64,000 bases of DNA from Setophaga petechia (GCA_024362935.1 JANCRA010000124.1:1-64000); one strand, 5' to 3'; shown: positions 12,901 to 26,206, counted from the stretch's first letter. Notes: a model not told the origin generated them from the letters alone. Numbers and translations are program-made.

Positions 12901-14658
12901 TAAACCCAAATGGTGTTCTAACTTCGAGATGCAGAATTTCTTTCATCTTGTCCCAGGTAACATTGCTTTCTGATTTATGTCCCATATATTAAATAATTTA
13001 TAACCAAGGGACCTGCTGGGCAGGCTGACACTCATCTTTTTACCGGGCTCATAGCACAGAATATTTGAGTTTCTTTTTTCCTTTGTATTAGTCTGAAGAG
13101 AAAAAGATATGATCCAGTTAAAGAAGTGGTGTGGTTTCCTGCTTGAGCTTTCATTTGTTTGGGTATTTTTTGTTGTTGTTTTTTTCTTGTAATTAGGGAT
13201 ACACAGTTTATATTGCCTTTAATCACAGCATATGCACTCTGTAATTACTCTGTAAATACATGCATATGAATTGTTTATATGTGTGGAGGTGGGAGAGCAA
13301 GAAAGTAGAGGTAATTATGTGTGTAGGGAAATGTAATGATTAATTATCTGGAGTACATAATCTTACCAAGAGGCTTGATAAAGTGCAAGCGCAACTGTCT
13401 CTCCTGTGTGTTAATTACTTACAGAGAGTTTGATCCAGCTGTTTCTACTCATGGAAATTCCCATTCCAGTCTATATGAAGGGAAGTCCATAGGCTGAAAC
13501 CTGTGAGTGTTTCCCCTGAGCAAACAAATCACATCCATATACATTCACCCTAAAATGCAAGAAGCTGCCATTAGGTCATGGGGCTGATTATGCATTTAGC
13601 CCAGTTTAACCTTTCAGCCTTGCACCAACAGGAAGAAATTAGATGTGTTATCACTGCAGTTCATCAGATTCAGGGGAGACAGAAGAGAGCTGTGCACAGC
13701 TGAAAAGACCTAACCCAGGATGTCTGAGTAAGCACAACATTTGTCATTGGTCTCTGTAACAACCAGGTTCATGGAAGAAATTTTGTTTTTGCATCAATGA
13801 CAGAGGGGACTGAGCCAGATTTTCACACCCTTCATCAAGGCAGTTTTCCAAAAGAACTCCACAGACAGTGAGCCGCTTGTAGGAAGAGCCTGCTTTTTTT
13901 CTTCCAGAGTTCAATGTATTAGCAAATAGTACTTTGTCAAAAAATTGCAACATGTCTTAAGTTTGGATATTTTCAAGGAAATTGCCACTATGTTAATGAA
14001 CCAGGCACCGCTTCCCTCAAGACCTGGTGGCCAGTCAAGCAGTGTGACTTGTCATGGTGTGGAGGTGCTGTTTTGCATCTGGGAGCAGAGAAGAAGCAGA
14101 CAAAGAACCCCTAAACTCCCTGACTCTAATAAGTCTGTGCCAGCCAGACATGGCACAGTGACAGCAAACTGATACCAAACATATATGGTTTCTTACAACA
14201 CATACAAACTACTACGGATCTTTCCTTTTTGCTTAACTAATTTTAGCACAAGTTTTTCCTTTCTAGTGTTGTGAAAAATACATTTCATGAGTTCCCAAAT
14301 TAGGCTCTCAAGCAGCAGTACCTTTCTCTTTCTCATCCTTGCTGTCTCCAGAGCCCTTGCTTTGCCACTAGTTGTGATGACAAGTGGAGTTGATACAAGC
14401 ATGCTCTGTTGTGAGCAGGGGAAGTCCCAGCTTAGATCATCACCTTAATAACTCCTGCTTCTGACTTTGGGGTCAATAAATGTCCATTCATGATGGCTTC
14501 TTTCTCCTTTCACCACAGGCCTCCTCTCCAAATCTCCTCTCTAGAGGGACTGGTCCCAGTACACCTGCCACACATCATAGTAAGCCAGACCTGTCTGCAT
14601 GCACGTTTCCTCACAATTCTCTGATTTTCCTCTTAGTGACCAAGCCCATCTGTCATTT
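10000..14658. other. Unassigned non-coding stretch
   Basis: No gene or known repeat is recognised. Open frames up to about 119 codons (for example minus 11975-12334) overlap frames on the other strand and show no domain. The patches around 10270-10440 and 13310-13440 are rich in homeodomain-type TAATTA/ATTA words and could be conserved non-coding elements. That is inference only. Confidence 0.45.
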
Positions 14659-14702
14659 CTTGCATGAACAGGCTACATGAGAAAGTAGCCTGTTCATGCA
14701 AG
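14659..14702. repeat. Perfect 18-bp hairpin
   Basis: Arms 14659-14676 and 14685-14702 are exact reverse complements (18 of 18), separated by the 8-base loop ATGAGAAA. Pairing stops abruptly on both sides. Perfect complementarity in otherwise unique DNA suggests a young templated-inversion event or a selected structure. The stem is too short for a typical microRNA precursor, which has about 30 paired bases. No T-run follows, and a bacterial-type terminator is not applicable here. Confidence 0.85.
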
Positions 14703-17377
14703 TTCTCTTTGGTTATTGCAAACCTAGATCTGTGGAGATGCAAGTATGAACAGCACATCTTTTCCTAATGCTCTGTTCGTAGATATTCGTCCAACATTCC
14801 AAGGAAGTGAAATGGCCTAGCAAGAAAAAAAATTGTAATGGGGCTCATCTTGCTCGAGGACTGATGTAGAACTTGAATGTACTGAGCTGTACCAAGGGCA
14901 TGCTTCTGCATTGCTGCTTCACTGCAACAGTTTGGTTCAGGAAATGGGATATAGATATTCAGCTTTCTAACATCAGTTTGGATATGAGTGTTTTTTATGA
15001 AGATGTCATTGCTTACTTTGCCTGACTGAATGCAGTTCCGATTTTACAGGGAGCTTCTTCCCTGTTTTGCAATTATCCCATTTTTTTGAGTATACCACTC
15101 CATTTCTTTCTTAGAACATTCCAACCTGTGTTCTTATAGCTCATGTGCCAGGACACAGTGTAATCTTTGTCTGCTTAAAATTATCTTGACATAAAACTGA
15201 GATAAAATTCTTTTGTTTTTATTACAAGCCCAAACATTAGTTAATTCCAGTCCAGAGATTAATGGAGTTAATGTTTATGAAACAGCATCAGGTTAATTAC
15301 ATCTGAAGCTGCATTAATCCTTATAATTTCATTCAACTTCTAAATGAAAAGGAACACTTCAATGTCTCAGTCAAGCTGTACTGCAATATTACCCTATCTT
15401 TTCCTAGTTTCAGATCTTTCTTGTAGCAGAGAATAGGTAGGAAGTTCTACTCTCAAGACTTCTGCAGTTCTTAGTTGCTCTTCATTACATGGAGGATAGT
15501 TTCTTCCCTTTTTACAATCCATCCTGTAAGTCAATGATGTGAATATTGGAAACATCAATAATTATTAAAAATTTGAGAGAAATGCTAGTTCCCTTTTTTC
15601 ACAGTATTAGAGAATTTATTTATCTTAATGGTGTTAGTGGCATTCAGAACAATCTCAATCAATAGGCAGAAACTAATTTCACAGCTCTGATCCCTCCACA
15701 GCCAGAATGTCTCAGCTGCAGTGACACCTATCAAAACAGTGTGAGGTCCAATCCTCAATCAAATGCTATTTTGATGAAATCAAGCAGAGCACAACTTCTT
15801 CATGCTCTCACTTCCAAAAAGAGCTACAGGAACAGGCACATCTCTGAAAAAAAACAGCTCTATTGATATCAGACTCAATGTAAATCACTGAACTTTCTCT
15901 CCCCTGTAGCAGTATTGAAAAAAAAAAGTTTCATGATGTGAAAGTTGATGGCTCCATTACCTCACTCATGCTAAGTGCACGTCTTCACACTGCAAGGAAC
16001 TGGGCCACAATAACTGCCTATGAAACAGACCATCTAAAAGATAGTGTTACAGACAAATATAGAGTAATTTTTGCTTTATTTTGCTATAAAAAATTAGCAA
16101 CTGCAATCCTTGCAAAATAGGTGATAACTCACAGTATCTCTGCAATGATTTAAGTTACAGGACTCAAACACAGTACAATTGCTAAGGCTTTAGGTATGAA
16201 AGACAGCAGAACTTCCAAAACATGGAAAATGCAAATAACTTCTACAAACATGAGATCTTTCAAATTAAATTTAACAAATTTGGCTTCACCAAGCACTTTC
16301 TTCCACTCCCAGAAGAGTACACTAGCTAAATATGTGGTGATGGTCTACAGACTCGTCTCCTGATTTTCCAAGTTCCCCTTCCCCATCCAGAGAGCACAGG
16401 CAGATCAGCTCACAGGCAGATCAGAGTAAAGAGATACTAGATACAAAAGTCTTTCCAGCTTTTGGGGACTGTGCAGAATTGCATTGCACAAATGAAAGTA
16501 TAAGCTTTAATTGTGTAAGCCCAAGCAAATGCTTGTTTAAAGAGACATCGTAAGAGTTCCAACTACTTAAATAATCAGCAGGAACTTACTTGCTATTACT
16601 AACCCATAAATAAAAAAGACAAAATAACTTCAGTTAAGTTGATGTTCTGGTTTCTAACATTAAAGGAGCTTCTTCATATATTCAAGGGTGAGTCCAAGGT
16701 ACAGTGGTTCCTTATTGCTGTAGCATTAACAATTAGCATAACTTTTTAAAGAAGCTTGGGTTATTTGATGAATTCTGTGCCTCCATCTGATTAACAGTAA
16801 CTCAGTACATAATTCAAAAAATATCAGGAGCAATAATAGTACTGCAGAAATGTTGAGGATATCACAGTAGTCAGACTAGAAAAAAATAGAGGAGGCCTCT
16901 AATGTGGAAAACCATGAAGATTCTTCTCCCACAGCACCTTCAGTGGGCCAAAGGAATGATGATCAGTCCCATTTTTACAAAAATTGCCCATTAAGGAGCA
17001 GCTGTAGCCCACCAATCTCTGGGGTAAAACCAATCTCTTCAGAGTTACACCACCCAATTCTGCACCCACTTCTCCTAGTTATGGATCACTGCTCCATGTG
17101 CAAAGGTCAAAACTAAGATTTGCCATTCCCATAATGTGGCATTTTATGCATTGTTATCCCATTTACTCATAAGGAAAGATTTAGAAAATTAACCAGGATC
17201 ACAATATTTTGCTGTCAAAGCTTGTCTACTTCATGCCACCTTGTGGTCGGGTCACTGTCTTTAAAAGAAGCAGAGAGTAAACATTCTACCCAGTCAGAAT
17301 TGCAGCATCCTGTAGAAATCCTGCATGCCCCTTCCTCAAGTATAAATGCTTACAGAAGGTGGGGGTAACCAAGAACA
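14703..17377. other. Unassigned AT-rich non-coding stretch
   Basis: No gene or known repeat is recognised. A patch at about 15225-15350 has several ATTAAT/TTAATTA words and could be a conserved non-coding element. Open frames are all below 75 codons and are not supported. Confidence 0.45.
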
Positions 17378-17423
17378 GTGTCCAGCCTTATCACATCTCA
17401 GTGTCCAGCCTTATCACATCTCA
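17378..17423. repeat. Perfect tandem duplication of 23 bp (two copies)
   Basis: 17378-17400 and 17401-17423 are identical and directly adjacent. Replication slippage or repair of a staggered break explains it. The lack of any difference suggests it is young. Confidence 0.95.
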
Positions 17424-17618
17424 CAGTTCTGAGATATTTAGAAAGTGTTTCTATAAAATGCTCTTTTCCCACTGGTTTCACTGTGTTTGCACTGATAAAC
17501 ACTAACCCACATCCTGGCCATCTGTTCAAAAGAGCAAAGTACAAGAGCTTCACAATGCATTTTAATCTGCTCTATGATCGTATTGTATTATTGAAACACA
17601 ATAACCTGGAGAAAAGAA

Positions 17619-17655
17619 ATCATAAAATATAAAATATAAAAACATAAAATAGAAT
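17619..17655. repeat. A/T-rich tandem repeat (ATAAAAT-like)
   Basis: Repeated ATAAAAT/ATATAAA words in tandem. Low complexity. Open frames running into it are not genes. Confidence 0.75.
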
Positions 17656-17974
17656 AGAAGGCAAATAACCATTGTGTTCCATTGCTGAGTAAGTGTAACT
17701 CAATTAGAATATACATGAAATAAAATTTTCAGTTCCCAAGAGCAACTTGTTTAAATTCAGAATTGCAAGAAATCCACCAATACCGAGGGTAGAATATTTG
17801 TGAGCACTCTCACTATTGAATAAATTAAAGGTACTAACAGATTAAGGAACAAATACTGTAATACAAAAATTATGTCAAGGAAGGAGAAGCCAGAAGCCCA
17901 TTAAATAGAAATTATTAGAAGTACAGTTCCAAACTTAAGCACTTTTTAACAGAAATTTTTTCTTTTTTTGTAAA

Positions 17975-18165
17975 ATGTATAGATATTGGAATAGGTTGCC
18001 CAGGGAGGTGATGGAATCTCCATGCCTGAAGGGGTTCAGGAGGCATCTGGATCTGGTGCTGGGTGATGTGGTGTAGTGGTTCAGGGCTTACAGTAGCAGT
18101 GAAGGGTGAACAATTGGACTGGATAGTCTTAGAGGTGTCTTCCAACCTTGATTTTGAAGTCACAG
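17975..18165 (+). mobile_element. CR1 LINE, 3'-terminal fragment
   Basis: The order of blocks is that of the CR1 3' end: a 'ggttgcccagggaggtg' block, a 'ggatctggtgctgggtgatg' block, a 'ggactggatagtctta' block and a 'cttccaaccttgattt' terminus. Only the last ~190 bp remain, covering the end of ORF2 and the 3'-UTR. This is a 5'-truncated LINE insertion, common in birds and not functional. The minus-strand frame 17915-18163 is its shadow. Confidence 0.88.
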
Positions 18166-21100
18166 CTTACTTTGGGATCCTTTCTGTCCTTTGAATTTCT
18201 TTCATTCAGCTTTAAAGCATCCTTTGACTTTGGTGGGCTTTGAATCAAGAACTCACAAGCTGCAGGCACTGTAATTAAATGCCTCCACTTTATAACTGGC
18301 ATGACTATTAGTGAATCAAATTAAGTTAAGTCTGCAGAGCGTGTCTGCAGTAAAACAAGTCTGGAGCAGATCTTAGACTTACCACAAAGCATCTCTGCAG
18401 CTGAAAAATTCCATGGCTTTTTCTGTGATAAAAATCACTATTGATATTCATGATGTTGTACTTTTTCAGAATGAGAGTAACTGTGATAATGACTGGACTA
18501 AGGCCTATATTTAGTATTGCCCTCTGCTATTATTCTATTACAAAGGTATCAGCACCAGACCCAGGAGATTTACGGATTGCCAGCCTGGATTCTGGAAAAC
18601 GGAAATGAAGTAGACTGGGGCAGCTGTTGGTGCTTTTGGTAAAGGCAGTAGTCATTATTTGAAATCAGACATTTACCATCAATGAAACTCTGCAGTTATG
18701 GTCTACAGCTCATTCTGAGGAGATTCACCCTGGACCTCTTTCATAACAAATCCCAACTGCTTTAGCAGTATAAGTGGAGAAAAACATACTGTAGCATTTC
18801 ATCTCCTGTGTTTGGTGTTCCACTCTGCAGCTAGCACCCTGTGTTAGGTAACACTTAAAGCAGAAGATGCCTAAATAAGTTTTTCAGCTGTTTATGGGGT
18901 GCTAGAGAGAAAAAATAAAATCAAAGCATCTACTACAAGCTGTTGTTAAACTTCTTACTGCAACCTGCTCAGATTTGTCTTTCAGTGAAAAGTTAAATAG
19001 CAATTGCTAATGTATTTTATGAAGGGACAGCCACACTCTGTATGAATGTCATGCCCCACAGGTCCTCAGCAATATTGTGCACTACACATGCACAGGTGGA
19101 AGGCTCTGTGAACAAAGTGAAAACGCCACAGCAGCAGGAGCAGCCTTTGAGAACAAAATGTCTGACACAGACAAATAGGCAAAGCCATGGAAATTTCAGC
19201 TGAAATGAGGTGGGTGAGTAATCACAGGAGCCACAACAAAGTAACAGAGCAACCCAGCAGCGTCCACCCCCTCTTGGCTAAGATCTGACTGCCTTTTCCC
19301 TGCTGTCCTCCCCAGCTGGTGGTTTGCTTCCCACATGGATGAGTAATCCAGCTTCAGTGGGGCTGCAGAGGTTGCTCACCTCAGCACCTCCTCATCCTGG
19401 TAACTAGGATAGTGCTTTGACCTGCAGGAGCAAAATATCTAGAGCCCTCTCAGTGAGGAGAAGGATTTCATTGCATGGGGAAAGAAGTTATGGAAACTAC
19501 ATATGGAAAGACACAGTGGTCAGAAACCTAGCACCAATCTTTAAAAACAGGCTGTATCTCAGGCTTTTTTCTACCTTAGAGGAAGGATATTGTGTGAATA
19601 GAGTGCATCCACACTTGAATGCAACATTCTATGTGCAACTGCCAAAATTTAGAAAATATTTCATTATTCTTTAACTCCTCGCCTTTTTATATGTTCCTTC
19701 ACACAACAGTTGCTGCCTAAGCAAAAAGCTATTTTGGGGGTTTTAAAATGTGCTTTAGGGGAAGAGTCTCCAAAGCAACATTCATGTGACAAAATTACTA
19801 GAACTGCCTGACAATCTTTGAATTCATGCCATTTCAATTTAAAAGGTTTAAAAAAAACATCGTTTTCACAGGAGCCTTGTTCATTGTAGCCATAAGACAA
19901 AAGACAACATCCACCATGTTAATTAAATAGGAGAGAGGGAAAAAGAGAAAGTAGAAGTTAGGAACTAATTAGCATAACATAGATAATGGGTGAAAGAACC
20001 CCTAGAAATACAAGACAGGAGAAAAGTAGGTTTTGCTAAAGACGGGATGAATAATAACATTTTATTCCCTGCTAAAAACGCATTCATGACCATTATCATA
20101 TTTAGCCTTTTTCAAAAATATAGATTTTTCTATTCCTTCACAGACTTAGAGGATTTGGGGGGAAAGATGAATGGGAGTTGCTAAGAGAGCTCTGTAGGAA
20201 GAAACAAATTAACAATTTTTTTTTAAAGAAAAGCCTTTATGTGCAAAATAAACAAATCTTACTGGTCTTACATACATACATAATTCAGCAACCATGAGAT
20301 TGCTGCTTGACCAAGGACCCTGGCTGGTAGGCTACCCACTACATCAAAGTGTGCTGTGATGGACTCTGCCTCAAACCTATTCACAAACCCTTTGTGTCAT
20401 CAGATCAGAGAACCCCAAGCTGATGCCTTCTGGGAAGCTGTGCTGCACCTTTAGTGTGATTGGCACTGGTTTAAGCAACTGGTCTAACTGTGTGATTGAA
20501 CAGAGACTGAGGGCCCATTCTTCACAGCTGTTATTTTTTGTGTGTCTTTTATGTGATATTTCATGTATGCTTATTCAATAGCTCATTTAGATGCTGGCCA
20601 ATAATCTGCAGGTACACAGAGATTTTTATTTATTCTAAAGCAGGGCATTTGCCAGGACAGAGAGGAGTATTGCACACCATGTTGTGTTACCAGTAAAATC
20701 AGCACATCAATTAAATTTAATACATGGTATTAGACATACTATCATTTTTCCAGCATCTGTTTCTTCAGCAGTTTGAGGAGTTAACAGTCAAAGTAGGCTA
20801 TAGAGCTGATCCCTCTGCTCAAAGGAGCAGAGCGCTTTGAATTGTTTTGACGATGGTTTGGTTCATTTTATTTCATCTCAGTAGGGAATAAAGTTCTCTG
20901 CAGAAGGGAAGACATAACAGGAAATCACAGCCAGGATTATAAGCATCAGTTTATGGAGGGGAAATGATTAATTCATCTCATTTCTATTGAACCTACTTGT
21001 TTCTGAGACGCGGAGCAGGCTCTGAGTAGAAGCTGCATGGGAGACAGGCAGGAGCTGGAGTCATAGTCCCCAAAACCTACATCAATTATAGCATGACCCT

Positions 21101-21379
21101 TGATCAAAAAATACAAGTGTCCTGAGCAGTGATTGCCATTACATTTGCAGCTGACTTTTTATGAGCTGCTCCTGCTTCAACTCAAGAATTAGCATGAGAG
21201 TTAGCTGCATCCCACAGAGTAATGCGTTAATCACTAGCACTGTAACTACAACAAAGGGGACATTCACTGCCTTTAGCCTACCAGTTGTCTCCACTGCGCT
21301 TCATTCATTAGGACCAACATCTTCTGATTAGCTGCAGGGACACCCCCTGGAGTCACATTAATCCTGTCAATTCAGTCTC
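18166..21379. other. Unassigned non-coding stretch
   Basis: No gene, RNA or transposon is recognised. The region 20920-21260 contains unusually word-rich, non-repetitive sequence with GATTAAT and CAGCTG-type motifs and is a candidate for conserved non-coding sequence. Open frames are at most 85 codons and show no domain. Confidence 0.45.
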
Positions 21380-21850
21380 TGTGGCTCTGCAGAATATGGC
21401 TGCTATCTGCAGGATTACAGAGATGCTCCTCTGCTCCTTTTAAGTTCAGCATGGGTCCCAAGGCAAAAGCTGAAAATACCTTCCCACGTGTGCTCTGCAA
21501 GGAGGGCTGCCAGAGACCTAGCAGGGCCTTCAGCCTCACGGGTAGCAGCACAGCAGGTGGGTGGCAGGACATAGGGGATGTCGCTGAGGGGCTGGAGTGG
21601 TCACAGCAAGACACAGGGTCAGCAGCTCCCAGCACTAGGATCACTCCTGTAGCCAGTCACCCTGGGCCTGCTCACTTGGCCCTTGAGGGGCAGAGCAGGC
21701 ACACACGCACCAAGGAGGACTGCAGCTGTCGGGAATGAATGCTCCCAGTAACCACCCCAGGGGAGGTCCCACCAGTACCAGTCCTGTGTGATGGGAGGTC
21801 CTGTCTTCATCTATTTGGGCACTCAGAGGGGAGATACTGCCCAGGCACCC
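21380..21850. other. GC-richer patch, unassigned
   Basis: This block is clearly richer in G and C than its surroundings but has few CpG dinucleotides, so it is not a classical CpG island. Overlapping open frames on both strands (minus 21372-21644, + 21451-21738, minus 21619-21810) result from the low stop-codon density of GC-rich DNA. None has a recognisable domain. It could be an old repeat that I do not recognise, or a decayed exon. Confidence 0.35.
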
Positions 21851-24800
21851 TCTCTGCCTGTCCTGACCTGCCCTGAGAAGTGGATATCTGGGACTGCCTT
21901 ACTGCCTTCACAAGCTGTCTAGGGATTAGCTACTCTTTTCATATCCACAACTCTTGGGAGGTGCTCCAAGACCACCGCGATAAATAAATAGATGGCTAAT
22001 TGCCATCTGTTAAAGTAAATTAACAAGAAACAAGTAACAAGCTGGCTGGGTGGAAAAGATTTCCTTGGCTGTTTTCTTTTTTTGCTGCTGTTCAGCTGTG
22101 GGCAGCATGAGCTGGGATTTGTATTGATTGTTCTGCTTGTAATTTAGCATAAATGCAAATGCAGGTTGAGACCCAGTATGTTCTGTTTAGTAGAAACCAT
22201 GAAGAGAAAAGGAAATTGCTATAAATTAAATGTTCCTGTCTCTACAGGCATTGAGATGGGGATTCTGATTTATTTTAGCAGTGGCGGAGAGAGGCAGTAA
22301 CAACAAAACAACATTTATTTGAAGAAGAAAGACTGAGTAGGAGCCTGCCATCAGTAGCAAAAGTTTTTTATCTTGGTAAGTAAAATAAGAGATTTCAGAA
22401 TATTGTCAACAGATAACAACATAGAAAAAGTTTGCAATCACATAACATGAGAGAAGCCATACATTTCATACCAAAGGTTCATCTACTTCAGGACCCTGAC
22501 TCCAGCCTGGCTGCAAGCTGAATACCAAAAAAGACTGAGCACAAGGCAAGTACACCCAGCACTTTCCTCAAAAACTCAACCACACCTTCATTTGCAGCAC
22601 TGGAATCTTTCTGAGCCTACTGCAGATACCTCTTTTATATACCTTTGTTGGCCTGGTTTCCACACGTCTGAGATCATGTGGATTCAGCCACCTGCTAGCC
22701 CAGCACTTCTGATTCAAGCAATTCTTTCAAAGAAAGCTCAGATTTATTTAAGGTAGAAGGGTTGTCTCCTCTCCACAAATTTCTTAGACCAGTGATCTCA
22801 GCTCTCTCCATGTTTGACAGATTAGTACTTAAACAAATCCTACAGGTTGCAAAATGTCATTCAGAGAGAAACTGAAAGCATTTTTTAAACTAAGATACAT
22901 TACTTCAAAATCTATTCCTACCCTTGAAAAGGTATTGTGTGGATGTTCAATCCTTTACATTTACTTGAACTTTTATTACAGAATTTTCTTAGCAGAAGAG
23001 AAAAGAATTTTGATTTGCATTGGTTTATTACAGTTAAGTTCTTTCAGAACTGCAGAGCCATTATGAATATGGAAAAGGAATCTAATTTTATTTCAGTTTG
23101 TATATCAACAATTGAATTATAAAACAAAAGGTGAAATTCAGACTCAGCAGAGTTTCACATATGAGACCAATAGTAAAATTAAAAACAAGTAAAAGACATT
23201 CAAGGTTTTGGGGGACTTTCTCTTTAGTATAGTATTCAGACTTCCTGGATGCAATTAAGGAAAAATACTTCTCTTTCTGGGCAATTTTGACCTGGGTTTC
23301 TTGGTCTTGTTCCAAAATCATCACACTGGTCTCATCCCTTGCATTCTGTCTGAAAAACAAGTGATCTCTAAATTAATTCACACTGGGAAAACCAAAGTTC
23401 ACAGAGCCAAAGCCCACAGCAAGAGCAGAAATAAAAAAATCTTCTTGTGACTCTGTATACCACTGCAGTGGCATTTTTAGTAGCAGCAGAGAAGGGAGGC
23501 CGAGCTCAAAAATAACCCTGCTGTCCTTACACCTAGAAGCATGCCAAGCTGGCACACTACTGCTCTGCTGAGAGCAGCTTGGGAAGGGCAGGAGGCTCCC
23601 ATATCTCTCAGAGGAAAAACTGCCTATGGAAGCACCAAACAGTTCTTACCTGGCTGCACTTCTGTCACCTTGGTGTGATGCTTTCAAAAGCTCCCTTAAT
23701 TCAGAAAAGTAAGTGGATAGTAAGGCGAGTGACAGCAAAGCAAGGTGACGTGGGTTGTGCTCTTGGTTAAACCTACATGGCTTTGGAGAGATATTGCTTG
23801 GTTCCAGAGAGAGGAGATGTGTGTGTCAGGGGTGCCCCAGTCACAGAGGGTATTCAAAACTTCCCCAGGCATGCCTGGAGCTCTGGCAGAGGCACTGCAT
23901 AAAATTGCAGAGCTTTATCCAAACGGAAAAAAAATCTGAAACCTACACAAATTGCAGGCACAGTACAAAACTCCAAAGCCCATAATCCTCTCCCTGAGAG
24001 AAATGAAGCACAAGATAAGACCTCAGAGCATACATACAGAGCCAGACACCCACAGCCTGTACTCCTTAGCTGTTCCATTTCGCTGCAGTCTGCACTGCTG
24101 CAGCTCTCCAATCATTATAGTATAATCAATCCTGAGCTTTTGTAAAGCCTCAGTTCTAGGACTCAGAATAGAAGAATGAGTTCCCACTTTTGGAAAAACA
24201 AAGGCTTCCAACCTCGCATGATGTTGAGAAAAAGATTAAAACTGTGAACCAGGAATTGCAAAAATAGCTAAAATGTATGTATTAATTTTTCAGTCTCAGA
24301 ACTGAAGCTTACAAGTTTTGACTACTCCACAAACAGCCACATGTGTTTGTTGCATAAATTTTCCTCAGGCTCATCTGGCATTATCTTACAAATGTCTATG
24401 GCATTGATTTACTTTTTAGAAGTTTATTCTTTAGAAAGAGCTAAGAAATAGGTGTAAAGACACAGGCAAAGCTATTTTCAAACTTGAAAGCTGTTTATAG
24501 TGGAAGAGAAATTTACTTGAAAAGAACCTACAGGAAAAAATGGGAACACTTTTTCTCCAGTCATTAGGTCAGCAGCTGAAATGTATGTTTGATTTCCCCT
24601 CTACTCTTTAAGATTTTCATGATGCTAGCCAATCATATCTGTCCTCTTGAACAACTGGGTACCACTTTTCTGCTTGCAGGGATGGGGACAGCAACCTCCA
24701 GAGCTGCCAAGGCTCCCAGCATGCTACTTACCTGGAGCCCAGTTACCAAGAGGGGATGGAGCCACGACCTCAGGGAGGAGAGAACTGCTAACAAAAAAAA

Positions 24801-26200
24801 CAACAACAGCAACAAAACAACAACAACAAAAAACCACAAACGTTAAAGAGTAATTAATGAAGGAATTTGCAACTGTGGTTTTTCCTGCGCCAGATTTTCT
24901 AATCCAAAGGCTTCAGAGTCCCCTGGAGTTGTTGCTGGAGACAGAGCAGATATCTCCATATCCACAGGGCCAGATTTCTGAGCTTGGACTTGGGAGAGTT
25001 GGTCCTCACACATCACTGTAATGCTCCATGGCTGGGTCACCAATGCCAAGCCAAACCTGGTGACACAACTGCTTCCCCTGTGAAGCTGGAACAGCCAGTC
25101 TATAAAACATAAGGAGTGAAAATTAGCACCTTAACACAGCAGATAAAGTCTGCTGCACTAATACAAGCAGACTTTAACTCCATTCTCAGGAGACCTGAGA
25201 CACAGGCTGCCCTGGACCAAAGAGATAATGTAGCTTGAGCAGAGCAAGCAGAGTTCTCTGCTCTGTGCATTGTTCGTGCATTAAGGACAGGTTATAACAG
25301 CAGAAATACAGGGCACAGCTCCTTCCTGAGTCAAAGGCAGGGATTAATGTGGGGTTTGGGGATAACCAAAACTCAGAGTTGGTTATGTAGCACTGAGAGC
25401 TTAGTAATATCATCTCATTTTTAACTGGAATCACTATACTCATTTATTTGTTTAGGAGCACTGATTCTGTCTCTGTTAGGTGAAATCTGGGGATGGAGCA
25501 CATATTCTAAACTATTTTTTGCTTCTCTTCATGACACCTGTCAGTTACTCAATAGCTGACAGCAAATGTTGTTCTATTGATTTATTTTTCTAACACTACA
25601 AATCATGCCATAAGATGGATGTGAGCCTCTTACAGTAAAAACATTTTTAAAACAGAAAGAAAAAACAGCAAAAACAACAACCAAGCATAGCTCACTTCCC
25701 CTTCTCCCCTAAGGTAAATGGATAGTTGCAGAAAACCTTTTTTTTTTCCCTTGGTTAAAGCTTGCCATCTGGTGGAATGAGAGCAAATCAGCTGCTCTGC
25801 TGTGGGAGGAAAATAGGGGAAAACACCTTTTTTTTAGAGAAACAACCGTCTGGTATTGCTATAAGACAGAAGCTGAATCAATCAGATACAGCTGACCTTG
25901 TCTGCCTGCAAAGCTAAATATGGAGCTGAAGAATGAATGTTGGCACACCAGTAGATTCGAACTTTGACAGCACAGGAGCTTTATTTAATTTGATCAGCTC
26001 ACACAAGAGGTTTTAGATTGTGCTCAGCAAAGACACACTGCCATTCTCTCATAGAATTTTGAAAGCTAACATTATTTATGTTGTATAAATTATGTTTTAT
26101 TATTTCAAATTGAATGAAAGAAAATCTCTTGTGGTCAGATAAGTACTATCCTTTATTCTTGAATTAGCTCTTCAGGAAGATTCTTGCCAGCCAACATGTT
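21851..26200. other. Unassigned non-coding stretch
   Basis: No gene is recognised. An ATGCAAAT octamer (POU-factor type site) lies at 22153-22160 inside a patch (about 22070-22210) that could be a conserved element. Open frames up to 90 codons overlap each other in several frames (notably 23.58-24.2 kb) and show no domain. A CAA-rich run lies at 24790-24840. Confidence 0.45.
24790..24840. repeat. (CAA)n / A-rich simple repeat
   Basis: Tandem CAA units interrupted by short A-runs. The overlapping frames with Lys/Asn/Thr or Leu/Val runs are artefacts of this repeat. It could also be the decayed A-rich tail of a retroposed sequence, but no body is recognisable upstream. Confidence 0.85.
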
Positions 26201-26206
26201 TTCTTA

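Noticed and set aside
25955..25975. TTCGAA word resembling a tRNA B box
   Set aside because: The surrounding bases do not fit the B-box consensus, and no A box or cloverleaf can be drawn.
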